Source: Sodiomyces alkalinus F11 (Eukaryota; Ascomycota; Sordariomycetes; Glomerellales; Plectosphaerellaceae). Taken from it: a DNA stretch of 64,000 bases. Both the position numbers and the translations under genes were made by a program. This document shows positions 1 through 10,345 of the stretch, in pieces; positions within the stretch are counted from its first letter, which is position 1; each line of letters starts with the position of its first letter. Location of the stretch: contig NW_021167085.1 of assembly GCF_003711515.1 (NCBI RefSeq), positions 183,881-247,880 of the forward strand. The letters are read 5' to 3'. The notes under the pieces are model-generated. The model searched no databases. It had not been told where the DNA came from and saw only the letters and a program-made list of their open reading frames with translations.

Positions 1-3000
1 GGGTCTGGAGGTTCCGTCCCCTCGAGGTGTCGGAGAAGCAGCCGACGTACTGGAACCGGGCGGAACCATCGTCCAGGACGGGACCGAGCTGCTGGGGCAC
101 GACCCTGGCGGTGAAGATAATGTCGCGAAGCTCGGCATCTTCACCGGATGTCGCATTCAGACCATTTGTGGTCAGGCTCCATTCGGCCAGGAGAGGTTGG
201 ACGGGATGATTGGGCTGAATGGGGTTCGCAAGGACGGCGACATTACCGACGGAGCACTCCCCCGGTTCGATCTGGATACCCTCGGCAAGGTCATGGCTAG
301 GGTTTGTGGCCATGAGCTGGGGTTCAACGGGCGGCTTGGAAATGGTGACGGTGAGCGTGGAACCGCCCGTGTTGCAGACCCGGATCTGCGTCTCCGCGGA
401 GGAACCGGAGGCCACGTCGCCAAACGGTACGCTGTAGTGGGGTTCCAGGGATATCCAACCGCCCTCGCCGTCAGCGGCTTCGAAAACGACGACAGGCGGG
501 TTCTTCACTGCAGCAGTGAGGTTGAGGGTCAGGGAGCCGCCGTCGGACCAAACGGTCACAAGCGTCGAGTAGTCGCCCACGTCGGTGGACGCAAACCGCA
601 AGTGAACAGATTCACGACCACCCGTCCCTATGGTCATTCCGGCCTGGGGTAACTCGGTCGAGGTAAAACCGGAGCCGATGTCCCCGGACGCGCTGATGTT
701 ATGGTACGATCCGTCGGCACCTTGCCAGGCTACGCCGGTGATGGTCAGGGTGCTGTTTCCGACGTTCTCGAGCACGGCCGAGCCTTCAAGATGGTCCAGC
801 GCGTCGCTACGGAGAATAAGGCTTCCGAAAGGGATCGTGTTCGACGTAGCATGCAAGTAAGGGCTCTGTGTGACGACGGTGCCCTCCAAGCCCACGATAG
901 CGACCGAGGAATACCCATCCGGGGCGCCGACGTCAAGCGAGAGGGAGCTGCTCACGAATCCAGGGATAACACCACCAGCCGAAGCGCTTTCGAGATCCCA
1001 CGTGACATCGAAGGTGAAGGAAGACCCGGCTGTAAGGGCGCCCGCGGGCAGCGTTGACGAGTCGCAGACAAAGGACGGGCTGGACACGGCGCAGTTGCTG
1101 ATGGCGGAGACGGCGACTTCAGCCCTGCAGCTGACGGTGGCCGTGGTGACGCTGCCGAGGTCGACGGTGCCAAAGTCGACGTCGGAGCAAGTGACGGCCC
1201 GGGCGACGGGGGTGCCGAGACAGTAGAGACGGTTGGAGGTGGCCTGGTAGTAGACGCGGCCGTCGCCGAAGACGGGACGCTGGTACTTGTTGCTGCCGCG
1301 GAGACCGGAGGGGAGGGGAATCTGCACCATGCGGCCGTTCTCGGGGACAGCGCGGAAGGCAACAAGGCCAACGGTCACATCGGTCACCCAAACCTGGTTT
1401 GGATAGCAAGATTAGCACGACGAAACGACAAAAAAAAACAAGAAAAGAGGGAAAGGATAACCAATTAATAGTAATATAAAGGCCACACTCACAATTCCAG
1501 TGCCGGGACGGCCATTGTCGGAAGTGACGGTCATCTGGCCGACGCCAACACGGCCAGTCGACCGCCATTCGGACTGGCCAGCAAGAGAAAAGACGGGCTT
1601 GCCGTCGGCGTCGTGGCCCATGCGGAAGGCCTGAAGCGGACCGCCGACGGTGGTGACGTAGACGAAACCGCCTTCGAGGGGATAGCTACCGAAGCCGCCG
1701 TAGACGGCGCCGCCGAGCTCGATGGTCTGGATGGTGTTGTCGAAGCCGGCGGAACCCTGGCGGAAACCTCCGAGGTCGTTGGCATTGAGGATGTAGGCGC
1801 GGCCCTCCTTTCCGGCGATGATGCCCATCCGGTTGACGCCAGTACCCCGGAAGACGGAGCCGTCGAGTAGAGCAAAGCCGGATGAGCCGACGTCACGGTC
1901 GCCGGCGTTGAGACTGGTGTAGTCGTAGGGCTGGAAGTAGTCGACTTGGGTCCATTTACCTTCGGGAGACAAGTCCATTCGGACGGTGCAGTGGGAGAGG
2001 GTCGACATGGGAGAGCGGCCGCTGGCGGGGACATTGCCGTTGTGCATGCCCTGGCCGTTACTGTGATGGATCGTGTCAGCGAGGGGGTTGGAAGAAGTGG
2101 AGGAAAAGGGGAAGAAAAAAAAAAGAAGAAAAAAAAGGGAGGGGGGGGGTGGGGGGGGAGGGAATAAAAGAAGGAAAGAAAGGAAATCACGCACCCAGTT
2201 ACAAAGTAGAGGCTGTTACCGGTGACAGGGAGACCGAAGCCGCTCTGCCAGATGCCAGCCTTACCTCCCCTCTCGAGGGCAAGATCCAGGGGCTGGGGCG
2301 AGGGGGCGCCAGGAGGGTACTCGGTGGCCCACATGCTGGTGACACCAACACCGGGGGTCTTGCTGACGGAGAGGAGGTAGCCGGTATAGTTCCAGCGACC
2401 GCAGTGCGAACCGAAGCCGGCAACGATATGGCCGTGCATGTCGGCCAGGGCGGGGCGCTGCAGGGCGACGCCACCGACGAAGTAGCGGGCCGGGTCGTTG
2501 TCGGCGTTGGCGCCGTCGATGAGGACGGGGAAGCCCTCGGCGTCTTCGAGCGAAGGGATGCGCAGGGCGTACATCTTGTAGATGCCGTTGGCGGTGCCGG
2601 AGGTGGTGCCCTCCCGGTAGCCCTTGGAGAAGACGTACATGATGTCGGTGGCGGGATCGATGAGGGGCGTGCCGGTGATGCCGATCCAGTCGGGGATGTC
2701 GCCGCAGTTGCTGTCGCCGCGGGAGAAGGGGGCCTGGAGGCTCCTCTGGTTGAGGATGACGCCCGTCTTGGCGTCGAAGATGCGGACGACGTTCTTCTCG
2801 GACGAGGTGATGAGCAGTTCCGGGCTCCCGGCCGGGGTGTACACAAGGGGCTTCGCCAGCCATAGCTCGTCGGAGTCTGGAGATTGGAACTCCCAGAGGG
2901 TGCGGAAGCTAGAGGAGCCGACTACATTAGGGTCGAGGTTGTGGTTGGGGAGATAACCAGATTGAGGGATATCCTGTTGAAGAGCATGACACGGGTTAGC

Positions 3001-3129
3001 GATGCATTGTACAACAGCGTCCAGTCGGAGTAGGGGATGGCCACTCACGGCGTCTCGGTAAGAGTCTGTGGAGGCCAGCGAACTGACAAGGGCGGGCAGG
3101 GCCGCGAGGGCGGCGAGCAGCCACCTCAT
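1..3129 (-). CDS. Secreted PQQ-like beta-propeller / Ig-like / WSC protein (partial at window edge)
   Basis: I read four exons: 3129-3049, 2973-2195, 2060-1493 and 1393-<1. Introns have GTGAGT or GTGCGT donors, CAG acceptors and GCTAAC/GCTGAC branch points. The ATG at 3129 opens a signal peptide (MRWLLAALAALPALVSSLAS). Residues about 50-470 resemble a quinoprotein (PQQ-like) propeller, for example VRIFDAKTGVILNQ and GRAYILNANDLGGF. An Ig-like, choice-of-anchor-D-type stretch follows (DFGTVDLGSVTTATVSC, PFGDVASGSSAETQIRV). The last visible residues, FQYVGCFSDTSRGRNLQ, match the start of a WSC carbohydrate-binding domain, so at least one WSC domain lies beyond the left edge. About 940 residues are visible. 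The domain set suggests an extracellular or wall-associated glycan-binding protein. Enzymatic activity cannot be inferred, because such propellers often lack the cofactor site. The first intron is in frame and stop-free, so an unspliced reading also looks open. Confidence 0.8.
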
Positions 3130-6100
3130 TGTTTGATTTTGAGCTCTCCAAATATAGCTGTAGTTGGGAAAAAATAAAATAAAAATCAAGGTGTGTGATG
3201 AAAAGAGCGACAGGAAGTACTACTACTACAAATACTGCAAAAAGCGAACGATGTAATGAGCGACAGGACGCGAGGCTATTCCGTAGAACAGCACAGCAGC
3301 ATCATGAGGGGAAAGGAGGCAAAAAAAAAAAAAAAAAAAAAAAAAGGAAAGAAAGGCCCAGATCTTGAGAGGAAGCGAAGATGGCAGCACACGGGAGGAT
3401 TCACTAATAAAAGCATACGGGCTGCAGAAGCGAGCCCGCCAAGGGCCCGTTGGACGATCGATAGTGCGAATGCATGATGGCAGCAGGTGGGTAGGATTGA
3501 AGACTTGGGTTGGGTCTTGGGATTTTGGTGATGCTGGCTATTTCCGAAGGCCGGGGTCGGGGCCGGAAAAGACGGGACGGGAGAGAGCAGGGGTATGATT
3601 GTTGGTTAGCCAAAGGTATGGAAGAGAGAGTCGTACTGTAAGAGTAAGAGAAGAGGCATACATTTCGGGTCCAGAGTGCGGATAATACGGGGTACGAGTA
3701 TGGGGGGACGGCTGCATGACCGGGTGTACATGGGTTAAGGGTTAAGTGGCAACTGGACAAATGGCGATACAGATACGAAACGAATATTGACATGGTGACC
3801 AGCGAGGTTTTGGTTTTGTATGGGGATAGATGAACGGGATGTTCCAGAACGCGACGAAGGCAACAGATAACAGCCAAAGCAACTGGGCCGGGTGGGGCGT
3901 GGAGAGACAGGGTACAACTGCGTTGTAAAGCAGGGCAATATGGAGTTTGACTGTACCTTAGTGTATGGAGTTGTGCTAAGGCAAGGCAGCTAGCTCGGTT
4001 GTGGTTGCGGTTGGAAGCCAGACTAAAACAGACGACTGGGGTTGTTTAGTTGTGCTCATCTGCACCTGGTTTGACGACGATTCGTTGAATGGTTTGCGTG
4101 GAAGTGGATGACGAGGATGGAGACGACCCGACGAGACGGAGAAGGTGAGAAGTGAGCGGAGCATTCGTGCTTTAGTTTGCGGCCACAGGGGGCAATGGTC
4201 AGTTGAGCTGCAGCCTCACCATCTGTGAGAAGTCGACGAACGTGATGTATGAATTGGGTTGGGGGTTGGTTATAGTATGGCCATTCGCTTCTGCTTCTGA
4301 TGAACGAAGACGACGGGCGAGTAAAGAAAGTGAAGAACGGCAATAGTCTCCGGTGAAAGAAAAGACCTGACGGAGTACGTGTATATGGTGGTGTGTTTCT
4401 CGTGGTTGAAGTTGTGCTTGAGGAGTAACAGAGTAACACGAGGGGGATGCGATGCTTGGCGACCTTATTATCCGACGATATTGCCAGACTCGGCGCATCC
4501 AACTGGACTCGGCAGACTCGTGCGTGGCAGCGGGAAAGCGAACAAGAAGAAGAGGTGTGAGGTGTAAGGTGTAATAATTTACATGTCCGTACAGGTATCC
4601 GCATGGAGTAATGAGAGAAGTCTTGGATCCGAGGGACCCAAAGAGGAAGCAAGGCACAGACAGAGAAGAAGGGAAGAAGGGAAAAAGTGAGGAAGAGGAA
4701 AAGGCGAGATGGTGGTGTGGCCCAGAATGAATTTAACAGGGCTTGGCGGTCTAGCCCTAAGAGGAAAGAAGAACCCGGCATGCGGTTCCGTCCCTTGCAG
4801 GTACCTTACCTTATGTACATATGTACTTGTGCGAGTGGAGAGGCAAGGTACCTTACTGATTGCCCTGCAAGGTACGGTACGGATGCAAATACAGGTCTCC
4901 AACTAAAATTCCCCATTGCATCCATCCATCCCGTCTTTTCAATTTCAATATGCACACCCCGGATAAGTTCACCGGTCTTGACTGCCACCGTATGAGTATT
5001 GGCGGCATGTCCCCTTCAGTAAAGTACCTAGCCAGAAGGATCACAGTTCTCTGCAATTCGTTTTGTAACAATTCGCCGCTAGCTAGACCACCACGTGTAC
5101 TCCGTACCGCCCACTATACCTTATATACCTTATTCTCCCCGGACTAGTGTCCATGTCTTTGCTTACCGATGGTTGTTAGTAGTCGTTAGTACGAATACTC
5201 TACACGTGTATTGTCTTCTTTCTCAAACTAAACCTTGCCTACTTAGGTAGGTGAAGACGATGCAAAGGAAGGTAAGAAACTGTTTGGTGGGGAAGATAAC
5301 ATGACAATTTACACGTGTACTAGCGACTCGACCTCTCCCCAACGCGTGGCCTCGACTTGGCGAAACCTATTGCTTTGGTGTGGACACGTCACGTTCGTTT
5401 ACGTTGTAGACGCTCTTAATCTTAGATATCCGGAACTCTGGGAATCGGCGATAAGCATAAAGTTCGTCTACCTTATTATCATGTTCGCCCGGAAGATCCC
5501 ATCATGGTCATGTGAAGGAGGACTTTTGTGCCGATGTTTATTACTTATTAACAGCCTTCCTCGCTTATTACTTGAACTTACTTGAACTTCAATTGCTTCG
5601 CAGAGACCCATGCATCGCTCGTAGGGAATATCGTTAAGAGAGCCTCCCCTCCCCTGGTGATAGTCGGGGCAGCTCGAAGACATGCTGATCGGTACTCCCT
5701 CCTCTCTCTTTACGCCACACAGCTGTCAATCGAAGCCACGATTGATTTGGACTGCGTAGGGAAACCAAAACGCAGATTCTTCACATGGTCATTAAGTCCT
5801 CCCTTTTTTCTTCCTTTTTTTTCTTTTTCTTTTCTTTCCTCGCCTTTCCCCTAAGCGCTTGGGTCCTTGCGATCGTCCCGCCAGTGTAATTTCGAGAAAT
5901 GATGACAAGCCTTGGTTTCTTCATCGAAGGTCTTGGCGGGTCTTAGGTCAGATACCTTACACGTGTACGTGTAGACAGCGAGCGGGAAAGCGGGAAAAGT
6001 GAGACATTCTTAATGCCGTCTTCCATCACACCACACAAACAAACTTTGAAGGAAGGCACGATGCAGAAGCTTCTCCCGTAAGGTAGGCAAGTACCATTTA

Positions 6101-6646
6101 CGAAGTACGTTGTGGTAATGACCTACCTCACTTTCCTCCATCCATCTCGCTCCCACTCCCATATGGACAGCTTCATGTCACGGATCCCAGGCGCATACAA
6201 CGTAGGTAGGTACGTGGGTATCGGTACAAAGCCCCCACCTCTCCTGGTTTCATGGCTTTTCTCATCCACCCAAAGCGAGGAGGCCAAGAAGGTGCCTAGG
6301 CTCGGTACCTTGGCGGTCTCATTCCGTGAGCCACTGTAAGCGCGTGGAAACTCTTTTCTGGAGGCCACGATGTATCATGTATTACCTTGAAAAGGTACGT
6401 TGTAATTATGCCTTACACCGTCTCTCCTTCCCGAAGACGTAATACATTTCCTTCTCCTTCTTTCTCTCCTTCACTTTTTCTTTTTCTTTTCTTTTTTCCT
6501 TTTATCTTTTCCCCCACCTCATGTTCTTCTTTTCCTCTGCTTCACCGACGCTCCTTTTCCCGCCCTTCCACACCGACAAACGATTGGAACATGTCTTTCT
6601 CGGAAACGAAGGTCTGGCCTCCTAGCTCTAATCCAACGACGAGGTC
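3130..6646. other. Intergenic stretch, no supported gene
   Basis: No open frame here shows a recognisable protein. The longest minus-strand frames (around 3404-3877 and 4056-4781) have biased Ser/Pro/Thr composition without domains. The stretch holds a run of 25 adenines at 3321-3345 and several AGGTACCTTA-type motifs near 4800-4875 and 6080-6420. A CT-rich tract lies at about 6440-6520 immediately upstream of the CAP10 gene, as is usual for fungal promoters. Confidence 0.6.
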
Positions 6647-8602
6647 ATGATCCGTGGCCCACGACACAGACTGGCCCTCCCGGCTATCATCGTTGGCCTC
6701 GCCTTTTTAGGCTCTATCCTGCTCCTCTTCAACTCCCGCTCCCCGATGTTTTCTCTCAACGGCCCCATTCACAATGCTTTCGGATGGAATCAGCAGAAAG
6801 AGACCTCCGACGATGGCTCTCGCCCTGGTCACGGGTTTGGCCGCTCACGACCCGGAGCGAACGACACCAACGAATCACACCCCATCGATGATTTGATCGA
6901 CGAAGCCCAGTCGGCATTCAGACAACTCCTCGGCAAGCGCTCCGTTACTCTCGAACAAGCGGCATGGCGATATCGCGAAAGACGGGGCCGCCATCCACCG
7001 CCCGGCTTTGACGCCTGGTTCGCTGCCGCCGTCGCATCCGACGCCGTGGTCGTCGAGGAATTCTTCGACCGCATCCACCACGATATCAACCCTCTGTGGG
7101 GTCTTGAGCCCGCTGACCTGCGCCGCCGCACAGGCCACCAAGCATCCGTCATCCGAGTACGCGCCGGCAACGTCCAGATCGATACGGACCTTGAGGAGCC
7201 GCCCCACCGCCTACGCCAGTGGGCGAAGCTGGTCGCCGAGATGTCCCCTCACATCCCCGACCTTGACATGCCCGTGAACACCATGGACGAGTCGCGCGTT
7301 CTCGTGCCCTGGGAACAGGTAGACGAATACGTGGCTGCGGAGAAACGGAGTCGCCTCTTTCAGCCTGTGCATGACGCCATCTCCGAGTACAGCGGCTTGG
7401 CCGCCGACGATGCGGCGGCAGAGGCGGCTGCAGCGGCAGCGGCGGCGGACAAGTACGACCCTCACTGGATTGGTGGCGAGGTCACCAAGTACTGGGACCA
7501 TTTCCGCGTCGCCTGCCCGCCAGGCAGTCCCGCCCGCAACCTGTCCGCCTTGTCCTCTTTCAATGTTCCCGTTGATTACCCCTCAGGTCCTCCGCCTGGG
7601 TACACATATCGCGGCTACGTCCGCAATTTCACCGCTTCCCAAGATGCGTGTTTCCAGCCACACTTGCGCGGCATGCACGGCACATTCGTTGAGAGCATCA
7701 GCATGTCCACCACCCACGACATGGTCCCTCTCTTCGGCGAGTGTAAGCTTCCACAGAACAACGAGCTCCTGATCCCAGGCGCCGTATATCTTGACGACGA
7801 CCTTACCACGTACAGTGGCGGCAAAGCCCGGGGTGGTCCCTGGCGCCAGAAGAAGGATGGTCTCGTTTGGCGCGGCGTCTCTTCGGGCGCCCGCAACAAG
7901 AGGCACAACTGGTGGCACATCCACCGCCACCGTTTCGTCCAGATGCTCAACGGAACCGCCATCTCCGCCGCCGAGGTGAACGGGACCAGCCAGGCCAAGA
8001 CCTTCTCGCTTGTTCCCCCAGACGTGTACGACCTCGGAGTCCAGGTACAGGGCCGGCTAGGCGAATGGGTGTCCAGTTTCGCCGACGTGGGCTTCGTCGA
8101 TATCCTCTGCGACCCGCCCGACTTTTACCATCACTGGTGGAAGGGGAAGCAAAGGCAGAAGACGTGCCGGTTCGTCGCTCCGTACTACTCTGTTGCCGAC
8201 GAGTTGCCCATGGCGAAGCAGTACGCCTTCAAGTTCCTCCCGGATGTGGACGGAAATTCCTTCAGCGGACGGTATCGGGCCTTTCTCCTCTCGACGAGCC
8301 TGCCGCTCAAGTCGACCATTTACGCCGAATGGCACGACTCTCGTCTGTTTCCGTGGGTGCACTTTGTTCCCTTTGACAATTCGTACATGGACATCTACGG
8401 AATCATGGATTACTTCTTGGACGGGCACGACGCGGAGGCCGAACGCATTGCGGACGAGGGCAAGGCTTGGGCCGAGTCTGTGCTCCGGAGAGAGGACATG
8501 AGGCTCTATGTTTGGCGGTTGTTGCTGGAATACGCGAGGGTCATGGACGACAACCGGGATCGACTGGCGTTTGTGGACGATTGGCGGGGCCTGACGAACT
8601 GA
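6647..8602 (+). CDS. CAP10-domain glycosyltransferase, type II membrane protein
   Basis: A single exon of 651 codons. It starts at the ATG at 6647 with a short cytosolic tail and one membrane anchor (about residues 9-28, ALPAIIVGLAFLGSILLLF), as expected for a Golgi type II glycosyltransferase. A lumenal stem with an Ala-rich run (about residues 255-270) precedes the C-terminal CAP10/KDELC-like region. Recognisable blocks are KKDGLVWRGVSSGARN (about residue 403), AYKFLPDVDG-like AFKFLPDVDGNSFSGR, and WVHFVPFDNSYMDIYG. CAP10 of Cryptococcus is required for capsule formation, and family members transfer xylose or glucose to glycans or proteins. In filamentous fungi the acceptor is usually unknown, so only the family is assigned. 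Length and domain order are normal and no break is seen. The CT-rich tract upstream is a likely promoter element. Confidence 0.9.
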   Translation: MIRGPRHRLALPAIIVGLAFLGSILLLFNSRSPMFSLNGPIHNAFGWNQQKETSDDGSRPGHGFGRSRPGANDTNESHPIDDLIDEAQSAFRQLLGKRSVTLEQAAWRYRERRGRHPPPGFDAWFAAAVASDAVVVEEFFDRIHHDINPLWGLEPADLRRRTGHQASVIRVRAGNVQIDTDLEEPPHRLRQWAKLVAEMSPHIPDLDMPVNTMDESRVLVPWEQVDEYVAAEKRSRLFQPVHDAISEYSGLAADDAAAEAAAAAAAADKYDPHWIGGEVTKYWDHFRVACPPGSPARNLSALSSFNVPVDYPSGPPPGYTYRGYVRNFTASQDACFQPHLRGMHGTFVESISMSTTHDMVPLFGECKLPQNNELLIPGAVYLDDDLTTYSGGKARGGPWRQKKDGLVWRGVSSGARNKRHNWWHIHRHRFVQMLNGTAISAAEVNGTSQAKTFSLVPPDVYDLGVQVQGRLGEWVSSFADVGFVDILCDPPDFYHHWWKGKQRQKTCRFVAPYYSVADELPMAKQYAFKFLPDVDGNSFSGRYRAFLLSTSLPLKSTIYAEWHDSRLFPWVHFVPFDNSYMDIYGIMDYFLDGHDAEAERIADEGKAWAESVLRREDMRLYVWRLLLEYARVMDDNRDRLAFVDDWRGLTN

Positions 8603-9368
8603 CAGATATGATTGATACCCCGGGGTGTAATAACAGAGCGGGAGTTGCAACGGAGACAAAAGCAACTTGAGCGATGCGAAGACGGGATCCGCATCAGCAT
8701 GGCATTAGCATGGCGTTGGTATGAAAGTCATTTCTGGGCATCCAAGCGGAATGAAACGAGAAAGAATAAATGGTCTCTTCAAGGCAGCATTTCGTTGCCG
8801 TTTTATGCTAAGACGTCAATACGATTCATCTCATACTCGTCCACATGCGCACTCCCCTTGGAGGCGGCCGGTTTGGTCCTCTCCCGACCCGCCAGACTGG
8901 CTCCCAACAGAAACATTCTCTCGGCTTGGGCAAGAACCTCCCCGCTGATTCGATTCTCTCTGAGGCGCGCGGCACGCTGCTGCTGGCTGGAGATGCCGGA
9001 TACGAAGGGATCGTTCAAGTGAAGATGGCGCATCCGTTATGGCCCAACAAGACAGGAGATGAAGTAGATGGAATATCAATTATCGTATATGTCTCGTAAA
9101 GGAGGGTAAAGAAGTAGATAGACAGGTCATAGATATATTAGCTGCGCCAAGCTGAGGCAAGTCAGCATTCCTTCTCCTTTCCCAGGAGGTTGGGTATTAA
9201 TTTCTGGAGATGTTCATCCGGCGTGCCATTCACCATTACGCTTTGCATGTCAAAGCTCGAGCTCAAAGAAAACAACCATCCCAAACCGGCATGTCATGAC
9301 TTCCTCCAAAATACACTCGCGTCAAAATCATAAACGACGGGGAACTTTTGCAGTCTCCATGTCGTCAC
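8603..9368. other. Intergenic, with one weak small-protein candidate
   Basis: The 3' regions of the convergent flanking genes lie here. A minus-strand ATG frame at 8803-9033 (76 codons) contains a plausible amphipathic stretch (RAARLRENRISGEVLAQAER) and GC-rich wobble positions. I do not recognise it, and no splice partner or promoter is evident. Confidence 0.35.
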
Positions 9369-10345
9369 TTAAAGGAGAGCAGCGGCGACAACACCAACGG
9401 CAACAGCAAAGATAGCAGACCCGACACGAGAAGCACCGGCGGTAACGGGGCTTGAAGCGGTGGGCGCAGGAGGGACGAAAGTGCCGTTGCCCGCAGGAAT
9501 GGATACGATAGGAGCCTCGGAAATAGGAGGCTGTTCGAAGGGGGGCTGCTCAACGGGAGGTTGCTCGAAAGGAGGTTGGACGGGGACGACGACGCTAGTG
9601 GAGAGGGTGCTAGCGGGCTCGTCCGAGGTGACGGGGCAGATCGTAGTGGCAACCGCGGTCGTCTCGGTGATGGTGGTGACCGAAGGACCCCCGGGGCAGT
9701 CGGGCACGTCACCCGGGCAGTCCGTGATGGTGCGGGTCTTGGTGGTGTAGATGGTGGAGGTGGTCCACTCAACCGAGCTGGAAGAACTCGAAGGAGGTTC
9801 CGTGGGAGCAGGAAGGTCGTCGCTGACGCTGTCGGAGGGTACAGGGGCGGAGGATGAGGGGATGGGAGACTCTTCAGGCTCCTCGGGCTCCTCCGGCTCC
9901 TCGGGCTCTTCAGGCTCCTCCGTAGGAACAGGCTCTTCGGACGTTTCAGACTCGGTGGGCGCGGGGCCAGGAGTCTCCACAGGCGCCTCAGTGGTCATGG
10001 TCTTGGTGATGCACGAGCAGGCAGACGAGACGTTGTGGATCTTCCCCTTGCACTTGAAGAACTCGGTAGGGACGGCCTCGGGCGCGGTGGTGACGCCCTG
10101 GAGAAAGTCGAGGCAGAACTCCCGGCCAAAGTCGCCGTGGGAGACGATGTTGCGGTAACACTTGTCAGCGTACTGTGGAGGCGACGTGTCAGTTGGCATC
10201 CATCCGTCGAACGGTGGAAGCACCGGTCAGAGAAGCACATGAGCCAACTTGAACTTACACAGTAGGTCCCATGGCCCCAACCGGTCGCGCTGACGGAGGC
10301 GAACTGAAGGGCGAGAAAGCCCAAGGCAAAGTAAGTTCCGTGCAT
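9369..10345 (-). CDS. GPI-anchored Ser/Thr/Pro-rich cell-wall protein
   Basis: Two exons, 10345-10259 and 10172-9369, flank an 86-nt intron with GTAAGT donor, ACTGAC branch point and CAG acceptor. The product is 296 residues. It begins with a signal peptide (MHGTYFALGFLALQFASVSA) followed by a small Cys-containing region (CYRNIVSHGDFGREFCLDF, then CKGK and ACSC). A long linker carries five EEP/EPE repeats and QPPFEQ/QPPVEQ repeats. The central block with WTTSTIYTTKTRTITDCPG and TTITETTAVATTICPVT is typical of fungal wall adhesin-like proteins. The C-terminus is hydrophobic (SAIFAVAVGVVAAALL) after a small-residue site, which predicts a GPI anchor. It is expected on the outer membrane face or covalently in the wall. 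An adhesion role is an inference from the repeat type only. Confidence 0.85.

Noticed and set aside
4056..4781. 241-codon open frame on the minus strand
   Set aside because: It has biased Ser/Thr/Pro/Arg composition, no domain and no splice context. It lies in ordinary intergenic DNA, so chance openness is more likely.
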